Origin: Prevotella sp.
Lineage (GTDB): Bacteria; Bacteroidota; Bacteroidia; Bacteroidales; Bacteroidaceae
Assembly (NCBI GenBank): GCA_015060535.1
Contig: SUYH01000001.1
Location: 155,991-219,990, forward strand
Direction of reading: 5' to 3'
DNA: 64,000 nucleotides
Shown: positions 41,336 to 50,203 of the stretch, in pieces
Position numbering within the stretch: position 1 is the stretch's first letter
How the letters are laid out: the number at the start of each line of letters is the position of its first letter
Program-made: the position numbers and the translations under genes
Notes under the pieces: generated by a model
Databases searched by the model: none
What the model was told of the DNA's origin: nothing
Seen by the model: the letters and a program-made list of their open reading frames with translations, nothing else

Positions 41336-43813
41336 TTACTTCTTTCGGTTAAGCCATCGGTAGACAGCAGGTTGCAGGACATAGGAGAGCACCACGGCAG
41401 AGAGCATGCCCACGAGCGTAGAGAAACCTACCGACTTGATGGCAGGGTGCTGGGCTATCAGCATGCTGCTGACCGTGACAATGAGGGTGACGGCAGACAG
41501 GAGAATGGCCGTCTTATGATAGCTGAGCTTACGCGTATCAGTGCCTGTGAGACCATCCATCACAAAGATGCTATAGTCGACACCGATACCGAAGATAAAT
41601 GTCGAGATGATGATGCTGATGAGATTGAAACGCACATCGGCCAGCACCATGGCTCCTAACACGATGAGCCAGCTGAGCAGGATGGGCATGAATCCCAACA
41701 GGGTATGGCGAATATTGAAATGGAACGAGATGAGCAGTACCACGAAGACGAAGAGCATGGAGAGCCATTGCAACACGTCGAAGTCGGAACTCATCTGCAA
41801 GAGGGTGTCTGTAGTATAATAATAGGTGTCGAGCACCAACAGGTTAGGATTGCTGGCAATGGCATCGCAGATGCGGATATAGTCGCTCTCGCTGCTGCGG
41901 ATGGAGTCGTTCTGACAACGGACACTGGTGAAACAGAGGAAGTTGCCATCGTAAGACTGCTCCATGAGGGTAGACTGATAACCCTGAGGGATGAGACCTG
42001 CTGCATAGAGTGAGTCGGGCTCGTAATCGCGTGTGGCAGCCTCGAAGAAGGTGCTGAAAGCCTCGGCATTAAGACCCGCCTGTGGGGCAGTCTGCTGGAT
42101 GAGCTGGCGCACCAGAGTCAAACGCTCGGGTGTCCAATAGTGATGCCAGGCCTCAATGCGACGCTGCTGTTCAGACAGCGGCACGAAAATCTGGTTGGTA
42201 TGGGTATACGACTTCACCAGTCCGAGCAGGGACAGGGAGTCGAGCTTATGGTCAAGAATGGCAAAGTGCTCGATGGCTTCCTCCATCGTGCGACCTTTCG
42301 AGGCGAAATATTTCTGTTTGTCGCCTGTATAGGTTTTCTCACGAAGCAACTGTTCGGAGTGCTCCGTCATGTCCTCCAGATAACCCAGGTTGTGCATATC
42401 GGCATCGAAGCGGGTACCTTCCTTCAGATAGGCACCTATGCACACCAGCGAGAGGATGGTGATAACAATAATGAGTATGCGGTTGCGGTCAAACGGATAG
42501 CGGTTGACCTGGTCGATAAAAGCAGGAAAAGCTTTTGATGGTTGATGGTTGATGGTTGATGGTTGAAGTTTAGACTTCGAACTTAACAAAGGGGGAAGAT
42601 ACGCTAATGAGAATAGTGTCGTGCCCAGGATGGCAAAGGCTGCAAAGAGTCCGAAGTCTTGCAACAATGCCGTGTTGATGAAGATAAGACCAGCAAAGGA
42701 GCCTATGGTGGTGAGACAGCCCAGGAAGACGGGCTTCACCTGGTCGTGTAACAGTTGGATGCCATCGGCAACATACTGATGATGGGTCAGCACATGGAGC
42801 ACATAGCTCAGGGCTACGCCCAGTACGACACCTCCGATGCCGAGGGCCAACAGCGAGAACTCGCCCTTGATCCAATACATCATGCTCAAACCGAACAAGG
42901 TACCAAAGACAACTGGCAGGAGGAGTAGGGGAATGGTCTTCCAGCGACGGAAGCAGACCAGCAGGAAGAGGAGTACCAATACCAATGCTCCGGCAATGGT
43001 AGTCGTTAAGTCGTGCTTGATCTGTGAGGAGTTGTAATAGCCACTGGCGGGTGTGCCATGGTAGCTGATATCGATGTCAGGATGGCTCTGGGCAAAGGAA
43101 GCGCGCAAGGTATTCAGACGCTCAAAGAGCGCAGAGCCCTGACCAGTATTGGTGGATGAGAAACGGGGCGTCAGGAAAGCGATGCATACCGTAGAGTCGG
43201 GCACGAAGAAATGACCTTCAATGGTCTGGTAGCTGCCTGCACTGAGCAGGGGCTTCAGCTGTTGGGCCAACACGGTGCGCATGCCTATGGGGTCGAGTTG
43301 GATCAGGTCAGGGAACATCTCGCCAAACTCGCTCTCCAGGTCTTCCCGGTTCTGCAGCATCTGCGCCTTCATGTGCTCAGCAGTGAGCAGGGTATCAAAG
43401 GCTGCATAGGCAGCGGGCTGGATATAGGATGGGAGATGCTCCGTCAGGTAGTCGATACCCTCGGGCATCAGGTCTTCATCCAGCTGGTAGAAAATGTCCT
43501 CGATGAGCGTTGAGTCCTTTTGCAAGGAGTCTGCGAACTGGTCGCAGATTTCGTTGAGCGCAGAGGGTTTAGTGTTTAGAGACTTGGCTTCGAAAAGCAA
43601 GAAGACCTTGTCCTTGATTTTCAAGTCGGCAAAGGCCAACTTGGTAGTGCCATCCTCATTCTTCGACGACGGCATCAGCTTGTCGATATCCTCCTCCAGA
43701 TGAATCTGCATGGCAAAATAACCAAAGAACAGAAACAGGGCAGCCATCGACAACCAGTAGATGGGGCGATGGTCGCGGAAGAAGGTGAACAGTCTGATGA
43801 AAAACGTCGTCAT
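41336..43813 (-). CDS. MMPL/RND family lipid exporter
   Basis: 825-aa inner-membrane protein with the MMPL plan: one N-terminal membrane segment, a large periplasmic loop (about 40-260), five or more membrane helices (including V-L-V-L-L-F-L-L-V-C-F), then a repeat of the same layout. Such proteins export polyketide-like or aryl-polyene lipids. A stretch in the cytoplasmic linker (S-K-L-Q-P-S-T-I-N-H-Q-P-S-K) is coded by four exact GATGGTT heptamers, an apparent in-frame insertion. It lies three bases from the oxidoreductase gene and nine from the dehydratase. Confidence 0.9.
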   Translation of the reverse strand: MTTFFIRLFTFFRDHRPIYWLSMAALFLFFGYFAMQIHLEEDIDKLMPSSKNEDGTTKLAFADLKIKDKVFLLFEAKSLNTKPSALNEICDQFADSLQKDSTLIEDIFYQLDEDLMPEGIDYLTEHLPSYIQPAAYAAFDTLLTAEHMKAQMLQNREDLESEFGEMFPDLIQLDPIGMRTVLAQQLKPLLSAGSYQTIEGHFFVPDSTVCIAFLTPRFSSTNTGQGSALFERLNTLRASFAQSHPDIDISYHGTPASGYYNSSQIKHDLTTTIAGALVLVLLFLLVCFRRWKTIPLLLLPVVFGTLFGLSMMYWIKGEFSLLALGIGGVVLGVALSYVLHVLTHHQYVADGIQLLHDQVKPVFLGCLTTIGSFAGLIFINTALLQDFGLFAAFAILGTTLFSLAYLPPLLSSKSKLQPSTINHQPSKAFPAFIDQVNRYPFDRNRILIIVITILSLVCIGAYLKEGTRFDADMHNLGYLEDMTEHSEQLLREKTYTGDKQKYFASKGRTMEEAIEHFAILDHKLDSLSLLGLVKSYTHTNQIFVPLSEQQRRIEAWHHYWTPERLTLVRQLIQQTAPQAGLNAEAFSTFFEAATRDYEPDSLYAAGLIPQGYQSTLMEQSYDGNFLCFTSVRCQNDSIRSSESDYIRICDAIASNPNLLVLDTYYYTTDTLLQMSSDFDVLQWLSMLFVFVVLLISFHFNIRHTLLGFMPILLSWLIVLGAMVLADVRFNLISIIISTFIFGIGVDYSIFVMDGLTGTDTRKLSYHKTAILLSAVTLIVTVSSMLIAQHPAIKSVGFSTLVGMLSAVVLSYVLQPAVYRWLNRKK
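42537..42564. repeat. GATGGTT heptamer array (x4) inside MMPL gene
   Basis: Four exact 7-bp copies lie in the coding region for a cytoplasmic linker between the two membrane halves. Confidence 0.88.
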
Positions 43814-43822
43814 AAGCAGGTT

Positions 43823-44236
43823 CTATTGCATAAAGATTTTTAAGTCGACCTCTGCTATCGTCTCACCCTTGGAGGTACAGGTGCAGTGAGCCAGTGTCAT
43901 CTGTCCGAAGGTCATATTGAAAGACACCTCGGTCTGCAGCGTCTCTTCAGCCTCGGGGCGACGGGAGCACAGGAAATGCTTGACTTCAGCAATCATCCCG
44001 ACAGGGGCCGCACTACCGTCAGAGCGGCTGCCAGCCAATGCAGAACACGACTGGGCCATATGCTCTATCAGTCCGGTAGTAGCCATCGTACCGTCTGTCA
44101 GCATGAAGTAATTGTCCTTCGTGATGGTCAGTCGGGTGACGGCATGACTGTCGTCACCTGACTCAAACTCGTCGACCATCATGAATGGAGCGCGTTGCGG
44201 GATGAGCCGTTTGATATCTTCGCCTTGAATATGCAT
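43823..44236 (-). CDS. 3-hydroxyacyl-ACP dehydratase, hotdog fold (ApeP-like)
   Basis: 137 aa with a hotdog-fold dehydratase start: I-P-Q-R-A-P-F-M-M-V-D-E-F (about residues 11-23) and the central helix T-G-L-I-E-H-M-A-Q-S-C-S-A. This pattern is typical of the FabZ-like dehydratases of aryl polyene and flexirubin clusters. It removes water from the 3-hydroxyacyl chain after ketoreduction. The start and the ACP stop share one base. Confidence 0.85.
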   Translation of the reverse strand: MHIQGEDIKRLIPQRAPFMMVDEFESGDDSHAVTRLTITKDNYFMLTDGTMATTGLIEHMAQSCSALAGSRSDGSAAPVGMIAEVKHFLCSRRPEAEETLQTEVSFNMTFGQMTLAHCTCTSKGETIAEVDLKIFMQ

Positions 44237-44478
44237 TAGGCCTGATGCTGCTCAATGTAATCGTACAGATCGCTGAAGGTCTGGATCTGCTTCAGGTCAC
44301 CTACGGGGATGGTAATCTTGTAGGTCATCTGCACCAGGGCGATGAGGTCTACCAGATTGATGCTGTCGAGCTGAAGGGTGTCCTTCAGGTTGGCATCGGG
44401 GGTGAATTCACTCTGTTCTACTTCAAACTCGTCGGCGAGCATGCTGTTTACCTGCTCAATGATTTCTTCTCTTGTCAT
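44236..44478 (-). CDS. Acyl carrier protein
   Basis: 80 aa. The phosphopantetheine attachment serine is S39 in L-D-S-I-N-L-V-D-L, where V-D-L follows in place of the more usual V-E-L/M. It carries the growing chain for the neighbouring ketosynthase, reductase and dehydratase and is distinct from the housekeeping ACP. It overlaps the dehydratase start by one base. Confidence 0.9.
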   Translation of the reverse strand: MTREEIIEQVNSMLADEFEVEQSEFTPDANLKDTLQLDSINLVDLIALVQMTYKITIPVGDLKQIQTFSDLYDYIEQHQA

Positions 44479-44532
44479 AGTTTTTTAATTATTATTAATT
44501 ATTTCGTTATATCGTTATATCGAGATTTCGAA

Positions 44533-45756
44533 TTATAGGTTCTTGACAATCAACGTCGAATTGGTACCTCCAAAGCCGAAGGAATTGCTGAGGAAGATGT
44601 CGAAGTGGGCCTCCTTGGTCTCGGGGAGCACATTGACACAGGCCGTCTCCTCATCAGGATTCTCGAAATTGATATTACCGGCAATGAAGTCGTTCTTCAT
44701 CATCAGCATGGAGTAGATGATTTCTGAGGCACCTGCCATCCACATCTCATGACCCGTCTGGCTCTTGGTAGAGGTAACAGGCACACGATAGTCGCCAAAG
44801 ATGCGGGCAATAGCCTGAGCCTCACGGCTGTCGCCAATCTTGGTGGAAGTGGCGTGAGCATTGACATAGCCAATCTCGCGGATGTTGATGCCACTCTTCT
44901 CCAGACAGAGCTCCAAAGAGCGGGCAGGACCCTCTACGTTAGGCGTAGAGATATGGTCGCCATTGCCAGAGAAACCCCAGCTGACAATCTCGGCCAGAAT
45001 CGGAGCACCGCGCTTCACAGCACTCTCGTAGCTCTCTACCACGAGGGTTGCAGCACCACCGCCAGGAACAAGACCATTGCGCTGGCTATCGAAAGGACGG
45101 CTAGCCTTAGAGGGGTCATTGTCATCACGCAGGGCAAACGACTGGATGCCATCGAATGAAGCCACACCAAACATGTTGGCTTCCTGGGCACCACCACATA
45201 CCACACAGTCCTGCAGGCCATTCTTGATGAGCAGCCAAGCCAGACCAATAGACTGTGAGCCTGAGGCACAGGCTGCAGATGCAGTCAGGTTGATACCCTT
45301 CAGGTGGAACAGACAAGCCAGATTCATGGTCACCGTCGAGTTCATCGACTGGAAGATGGCACCACTGCCACAGGCTGCTGTAGAGCCAAACTGGCGGAAC
45401 TTGTCGAGGGCTATCATCGTAGCTTCGGCTACTGAGTCGTTACCATAGATGATACCCACCTCATGGCTGTCGATATAGTCCTGCTCCAGCTTAGCGGCTG
45501 CCAGGGCGTCCTTCGTAGCCATATAGGCATACTGAGCCTCCTCGGGCATGAACTGGCGGAAGTTACGGTTTACAAACGGTTTCAAATCGGCTTTTGGCAC
45601 ATTGGCACAAAACGGTGAACGGAAACCAGCGTCCATGCGTTCCTGGCTATAGATAATGCCACTCTTGCCGTCGTACAAAGACTGGCGCACCTCGTCGAGG
45701 GTCACACCTAAGCATGACCAGATGCCCATTCCTGTGATTACTACTCTCTTTTCCAT
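44533..45756 (-). CDS. Beta-ketoacyl-ACP synthase (FabF-like)
   Basis: 407-aa condensing enzyme. The active-site cysteine is C163 in S-A-A-C-A-S-G-S-Q-S, and the two histidines lie in V-N-A-H-A-T-S-T-K and T-G-H-E-M-W-M-A-G-A. The N-terminus reads R-V-V-I-T-G-M-G-I-W-S, and the family tail S-F-G-F-G-G-T-N-S is present. It is the only ketosynthase in the operon. Aryl polyene clusters usually have two or three, including a chain-length partner, so the pathway here is reduced or completed elsewhere. Confidence 0.92.
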   Translation of the reverse strand: MEKRVVITGMGIWSCLGVTLDEVRQSLYDGKSGIIYSQERMDAGFRSPFCANVPKADLKPFVNRNFRQFMPEEAQYAYMATKDALAAAKLEQDYIDSHEVGIIYGNDSVAEATMIALDKFRQFGSTAACGSGAIFQSMNSTVTMNLACLFHLKGINLTASAACASGSQSIGLAWLLIKNGLQDCVVCGGAQEANMFGVASFDGIQSFALRDDNDPSKASRPFDSQRNGLVPGGGAATLVVESYESAVKRGAPILAEIVSWGFSGNGDHISTPNVEGPARSLELCLEKSGINIREIGYVNAHATSTKIGDSREAQAIARIFGDYRVPVTSTKSQTGHEMWMAGASEIIYSMLMMKNDFIAGNINFENPDEETACVNVLPETKEAHFDIFLSNSFGFGGTNSTLIVKNL

Positions 45757-45780
45757 TTCTTGATATATATATCTTACTTC

Positions 45781-45822
45781 TTAATTCCTAATTCTTAATT
45801 CCTAATTCTTAATTCCTAATTC
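45781..45822. repeat. YTAATTC heptamer array (x6)
   Basis: Six 7-bp units alternate TTAATTC and CTAATTC. They fill the gap between the GNAT-like gene and the ketosynthase gene and encode the last residues and stop of the GNAT-like protein. Confidence 0.85.
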
Positions 45823-46956
45823 CTTATAATAGCATCTCCTGCGTTTGACGAACTCGGGATGCAGAGGCTTCCATTGCGACAGTTCACGCACATTGTCCTC
45901 CAGCTGTGGACCCGTTTCAGCCCAGTGGAACCCACACCTATTATATATAGGTATGAGATCATCGAAGAACAAAGCATTCACCCCATAGCCCTGATAGTCG
46001 GGGCGTACGGCAATGAGCAACATCTCGGTATGATCCTCGGTTTTCAGTTTTAGCGACTTGAGCATGTGCCACCAGCCCATGGGCCACATCCTGCCGTGTG
46101 CCTTCTGCATGCCACCGGCTATACTGCCCATCGTCACTGCTACCCCTACCAGCTCATCGCGGTCGTTGAGGATGAAAGGTATCAGCTTCAGGTCAATCAG
46201 CGGCACATATTCGTGAAGGAAGTCGTCGATCTGTGCGTGTGACAGTTCCGAATAGCCGAAGATGGGCTTGTATGCCTCGTTCAGCAGTTGGAACACCTTG
46301 TGGCCGAAACCGCCCTCTATGAGCTCGTGGGCAGTCTTCTTCACCACGCGCAGCCCAATCTGTTCGCGGCAATACTGAGCCACACGGGCGTACTTGGCGG
46401 GTACCTCCTCGGGGATGTTGATGCGGATATGCAGCCAGTCGGCCTCTTTCTGTAAGCCCAACTGTTCCATGTGGCGCGGATAGTATTCCAGATTGTAGTA
46501 GGAACTGAGTGCCCCCGTCAGGTGGAAATCTTCAACCAGCATGCCTTCCTTGTCGAAGTCGGTGATGCCCATCGGACCTTGCAACTTCTGCATGCCCTGC
46601 TCGCGTCCCCACTGCTCTACAGCGGCTATCAAGGCACGCGATACTGCGAGATCATCGATGAACTCAATCATCGAGAAACGGACGTTTTTGACCTGCCAGC
46701 GCTCGTTAGCCCTGCGGTTGATAATGCCCACAATGCGACCTACGGCCTCCTCGTGACGATAGGCTACAAAGGCCTGGACATCAGAGAACTCCAAACCGGG
46801 ATTTTTCGTGGGGTTGAAGAAATTGATGATGTCGGACTGCCAATCGGGCACATACTGCGGACATCCGCGGTATATGCCTTCAGGCACACGCAGGAAATCA
46901 CGCATACTGCGCTTGTCGCATACGGGGCTGATGGTTATGTCGCTGCTTGTAGTCAC
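45802..46956 (-). CDS. GNAT-like acyltransferase, first gene of lipid operon
   Basis: 384 aa, probably GNAT fold: the C-terminal half has E-M-L-L-I-A-V-R-P-D-Y-Q-G-Y-G-V-N-A (an acyl-CoA-site-like R-x-x-x-G-x-G, about residues 310-327), and the N-terminal part has A-V-G-R-I-V-G-I-I-N. Double-GNAT-like proteins of this length are widespread in Bacteroidetes beside lipid genes, with undefined substrates. The C-terminal K-E-L-G-I-K-N and the stop come from the heptamer array. Its promoter at 47010-47041 would drive the whole - strand operon. Confidence 0.75.
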   Translation of the reverse strand: MTTSSDITISPVCDKRSMRDFLRVPEGIYRGCPQYVPDWQSDIINFFNPTKNPGLEFSDVQAFVAYRHEEAVGRIVGIINRRANERWQVKNVRFSMIEFIDDLAVSRALIAAVEQWGREQGMQKLQGPMGITDFDKEGMLVEDFHLTGALSSYYNLEYYPRHMEQLGLQKEADWLHIRINIPEEVPAKYARVAQYCREQIGLRVVKKTAHELIEGGFGHKVFQLLNEAYKPIFGYSELSHAQIDDFLHEYVPLIDLKLIPFILNDRDELVGVAVTMGSIAGGMQKAHGRMWPMGWWHMLKSLKLKTEDHTEMLLIAVRPDYQGYGVNALFFDDLIPIYNRCGFHWAETGPQLEDNVRELSQWKPLHPEFVKRRRCYYKELGIKN

Positions 46957-47009
46957 AACTGCATGGCTATTTGTTACACTTTTTAAACCTATTTATTTTA
47001 AATCGGGTG

Positions 47010-47041
47010 CAAAATTAAGAAAAATTTTTGAAACGACAAAG
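47010..47041 (-). promoter_or_regulatory. Promoter for the - strand lipid operon
   Basis: On the - strand TTTG (near 47035-47038) is followed after 17-20 bases by TAATTTTG (47017 down to 47010). The GNAT-like gene starts at 46956. Confidence 0.65.
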
Positions 47042-47100
47042 TTTTTTCGTCGTGTATTGTGTTCTTTTTGGGGTGTAACAAAGATTAAAACAAGTTTTAT

Positions 47101-47131
47101 TTTGTTTTTTGCTCACTTATTCGTACCTTTG
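47101..47131 (+). promoter_or_regulatory. fabD promoter
   Basis: TTTG at 47101-47104, a spacer of 19 and TACCTTTG at 47124-47131. Start codon at 47166. Arranged back to back with the lipid-operon promoter. Confidence 0.8.
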
Positions 47132-47165
47132 CAGCGTTTTTGGACATATTAAAATCAAGAAGATA

Positions 47166-48053
47166 ATGAAAGCATTTGTTTTTCCCGGACAGGGAGCACA
47201 GTTTGTAGGTATGGGCAAGGACCTGTACGACAACAATGAGAAGGCAAAAGAATTGTTTGAGAAGGCTAACGAGATTCTGGGTTATCGCATTACCGATATC
47301 ATGTTTGAGGGTACTGACGATGATCTGAAACAGACCAAGGTGACACAACCCGCCGTATTCCTGCACAGCGTCATCAGCGCGATCTGCATGGGCGAGGCTT
47401 TCGATCCTAAGATGACCGCTGGACACTCACTGGGTGAGTTCTCGGCACTGACTGCTGCTGGTGCACTCTCCTTTGAGGATGGTCTGAAACTGGTTTATGC
47501 ACGTGCTATGGCTATGCAGAAGGCTTGCGAGGCACAGCCCTCAACAATGGCTGCCATCATTGGTCTGCCCGACGAGAAAGTAGAAGAGATCTGCGCAGGT
47601 ATCAACCGCGAGGGTAATGTCGTGGTTTGCGCTAACTATAACAACCCCGGCCAGCTGGTCATCAGCGGTAACGTAGAGGCTATCAATGAGGCCTGCGAAC
47701 AGCTGAAGGCTGCTGGTGCCAAGCGTGCACTGCCTCTGAAGGTGGGTGGTGCTTTCCACTCTCCACTGATGCAGCCTGCCAAGGATGAGCTGCAGGCCGC
47801 TATCGAGAAGACAGAGATTAAGGCTCCCAAGTGTCCTGTATACCAGAATGTAGATGGTAAGCCTCATACTGATCCTGCTGAGATCAAGCAGAACTTGATT
47901 GCTCAGCTGACCAGTTCGGTACGCTGGACACAGTGTGTGCAGAACATGATTCAGGATGGTGCTGACGACTTCACAGAGTGTGGTCCTGGCAAGGCGCTGC
48001 AGGGCATGATTGCTAAGATCAATCGTGAGGTGGCAGCTCATGGAATAGAATAA
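47166..48053 (+). CDS. fabD: Malonyl-CoA:ACP transacylase
   Basis: 295 aa from M-K-A-F-V-F-P-G-Q-G. The catalytic serine is S88 in G-H-S-L-G-E, and the later histidine is in G-G-A-F-H-S-P-L-M. It loads malonyl groups on ACP for fatty acid synthesis and is divergently transcribed from the lipid operon, so it could also feed that operon. An open extension upstream to 47109 overlaps the promoter and is not used. Confidence 0.95.
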   Translation: MKAFVFPGQGAQFVGMGKDLYDNNEKAKELFEKANEILGYRITDIMFEGTDDDLKQTKVTQPAVFLHSVISAICMGEAFDPKMTAGHSLGEFSALTAAGALSFEDGLKLVYARAMAMQKACEAQPSTMAAIIGLPDEKVEEICAGINREGNVVVCANYNNPGQLVISGNVEAINEACEQLKAAGAKRALPLKVGGAFHSPLMQPAKDELQAAIEKTEIKAPKCPVYQNVDGKPHTDPAEIKQNLIAQLTSSVRWTQCVQNMIQDGADDFTECGPGKALQGMIAKINREVAAHGIE

Positions 48054-48070
48054 AGATAAAATTGAAGCTG

Positions 48071-49720
48071 ATGGAAAAAGTAATTGTCTATCAGATTTTT
48101 ACCCGTCTTTTCGGCAATCGCAACCTTTCTCGCAAAGAGAACGGCACGATTGCCGAAAATGGTTGTGGTAAGATGGTTGACTTCACCCCTCAGGTGTTGA
48201 AGGATATCCAGAAGATGGGTATCAGTCATGTGTGGTACACGGGTATCATCCGTCATGCTACCCAGACGGATTATACCGAGTATGGGATACCCCGCCAGCA
48301 TCCGGCCATTGTGAAGGGTAGGGCTGGATCGCCTTATGCCATCACTGACTACTATGATGTAGACCCCGATCTGGCTGTGGATGTGAAGCAGCGTATGAAG
48401 GAGTTTGAACAGCTGGTACAGCGCACGCATGAGGCTGGTCTGAAGGTCATCATCGACTTCGTACCCAACCATGTGGCACGTCAGTATCACTCTGTCTGCA
48501 AGCCTAAGAAGGTGAAGGACCTGGGTGAGACGGATGACAGCATGATGGGCTTTGACCCTCAGAACAACTTCTACTACTGTCCAGGACAGCGTTTCGACCC
48601 CTATTTCGACCTCTACCAAGGAGAACAGGAGCCTTATCTGGAGATGCCCGCCAAGGCAACGGGTAACGACCACTTTGACAATGCGCCGGGTAAGAACGAC
48701 TGGTATGAGACGGTGAAGTTGAACTATGGTGTAGACTACTATGCCGGGCGTATTGGGCATTTTGACCCGATTCCTGATACCTGGCTGAAGATGACGGATA
48801 TCCTGCTGTTCTGGGCTAAGAAAGGCATCGACGGATTCCGCTGTGATATGGCAGAGATGGTGCCTGCTGAGTTCTGGCAATATGCTACCACCATCGTCAA
48901 GAAGAAATACAAGCACATCGTCTTTGTAGGAGAGGTGTATAACCCCCATGAGTATCGTCACTACCTGGCCTCGGGCTTCGACTGGCTCTACGACAAGGTG
49001 GGTATGTATGACACCATGCGCAGCGTCATCTGCGGACAGGCTCCTGCCTGTGCGATTAGTCATGCCTGGCAGCAGACGGATGATATCCGTGACCACATGC
49101 TCTATTTCCTGGAAAATCATGATGAACAGCGTATTGCCAGCGACTTCTTTGCAGCCGATGCCCAGAAGGGTGTGCCTGCCATGATGGCTTCGCTGCTGAT
49201 GCAGCAGAACCCCTTCATGCTGTATGCTGGTGAGGAATATGGCGAACGGGGCATGGATCGCGAGGGTTTCAGTGGGAATGACGGCCGTACCACCATCTTC
49301 GACTATTGGAGCGTTGACACCTTGTGTCGTGCTGCCAGTGGTCAGTTGACGGAACAAGAGAAAGCACTGCATGACATCCATGTGAAAACCATGCATATTG
49401 CCCGTCAGGAGAAGACTGTGGCTGAGGGGGTGTTCTTCGACCTCATGTATGTCAACAGTCACCTGCAGCGCCAATATGCGTTCCTGCGTCGTGCTGAAGG
49501 TGAACTGCTGCTCGTAGTGGTCAACTTTGACGGCAGTGATGTCACCATCAATGTCAACGTGCCTTCACATGCTTTCGACTTCCTCACCATGAAGGAGAAG
49601 AAGGTCATTGCCACAGACCTGCTGACAAAAGAGAAGCTGGCCATGAGTATGAAGCGCGATGGAGCCGTTCGTATGGAGGTAGGTGCCTATAGTGGACGTG
49701 TCTGGAAAATCAAGCTATAA
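48071..49720 (+). CDS. GH13 family alpha-amylase-like glycosidase
   Basis: 549 aa without a clear signal peptide, so cytoplasmic. GH13 motifs: I-I-D-F-V-P-N-H-V, nucleophile D in G-F-R-C-D-M-A-E-M, acid/base E in V-F-V-G-E-V-Y-N, and E-N-H-D-E-Q-R. The long insert holding C-P-G-Q-R-F-D-P-Y-F-D-L is consistent with a subfamily acting on malto-oligosaccharides or glycogen. A TTG at 48062 could add three residues. It is six bases before the AlaX-like gene. Confidence 0.9.
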   Translation: MEKVIVYQIFTRLFGNRNLSRKENGTIAENGCGKMVDFTPQVLKDIQKMGISHVWYTGIIRHATQTDYTEYGIPRQHPAIVKGRAGSPYAITDYYDVDPDLAVDVKQRMKEFEQLVQRTHEAGLKVIIDFVPNHVARQYHSVCKPKKVKDLGETDDSMMGFDPQNNFYYCPGQRFDPYFDLYQGEQEPYLEMPAKATGNDHFDNAPGKNDWYETVKLNYGVDYYAGRIGHFDPIPDTWLKMTDILLFWAKKGIDGFRCDMAEMVPAEFWQYATTIVKKKYKHIVFVGEVYNPHEYRHYLASGFDWLYDKVGMYDTMRSVICGQAPACAISHAWQQTDDIRDHMLYFLENHDEQRIASDFFAADAQKGVPAMMASLLMQQNPFMLYAGEEYGERGMDREGFSGNDGRTTIFDYWSVDTLCRAASGQLTEQEKALHDIHVKTMHIARQEKTVAEGVFFDLMYVNSHLQRQYAFLRRAEGELLLVVVNFDGSDVTINVNVPSHAFDFLTMKEKKVIATDLLTKEKLAMSMKRDGAVRMEVGAYSGRVWKIKL

Positions 49721-49726
49721 CACGAT

Positions 49727-50194
49727 ATGGATGAATACATTTTGAACGACCATAACAAGGAGGAGTTTCCGCCAGCGCATACCGCTGAGCATCTGCTCAA
49801 CCAGGTGATGATCCGCCTCTTCGGCTGTGAGCGCTCTCACAATGCGCATATCGAGCGTAAGAAGAGTAAGATGAGTTTTCTGCTGGACCATAAGCCCTCG
49901 CGCCAGGAAGAGAAGGAGATAGAACGTGAGATGCAGCGTCTGATAGAAGAGGACCTGCCTGTCAACTTCGAGTTCTGCCAGCGAGAGGAGCTGCCTGAGG
50001 AGATTCGTCAGGACCGTTTGCCTGCTGATGCCTCAGACACCATCAGACTGGTGCGTATCGGTGATTTCGATGTGTGTCCTTGTATCGGGAAACACGTGCG
50101 CTCTACGGGTCAGATTGGCCGTTTTGAGATGTTAGGTACCAACTGGGATGAGCATGAACACTCGTTCCGCGTCCGGTTTAAGATTGTACAATAG
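49727..50194 (+). CDS. AlaX-like alanyl-tRNA editing domain protein
   Basis: 155 aa. Zinc-binding motif H18-T-A-E-H22 and C-P-C119-I-G-K-H123 match the editing domain of alanyl-tRNA synthetase, without the aminoacylation or oligomerisation parts. It probably hydrolyses mischarged Ser-/Gly-tRNA(Ala) in trans. It ends nine bases from the convergent recQ stop. Confidence 0.82.
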   Translation: MDEYILNDHNKEEFPPAHTAEHLLNQVMIRLFGCERSHNAHIERKKSKMSFLLDHKPSRQEEKEIEREMQRLIEEDLPVNFEFCQREELPEEIRQDRLPADASDTIRLVRIGDFDVCPCIGKHVRSTGQIGRFEMLGTNWDEHEHSFRVRFKIVQ

Positions 50195-50203
50195 TTTTTG
50201 AGG

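Noticed and set aside
47109..47165. Extended N-terminus of FabD
   Set aside because: The extra 19 codons overlap the -7 box and the family begins at M-K-A-F-V-F-P-G-Q-G.
48038..49474. - strand frame of 478 codons opposite the amylase
   Set aside because: The + strand has all GH13 catalytic motifs in order. The - frame is a codon-bias shadow rich in H, L and V.
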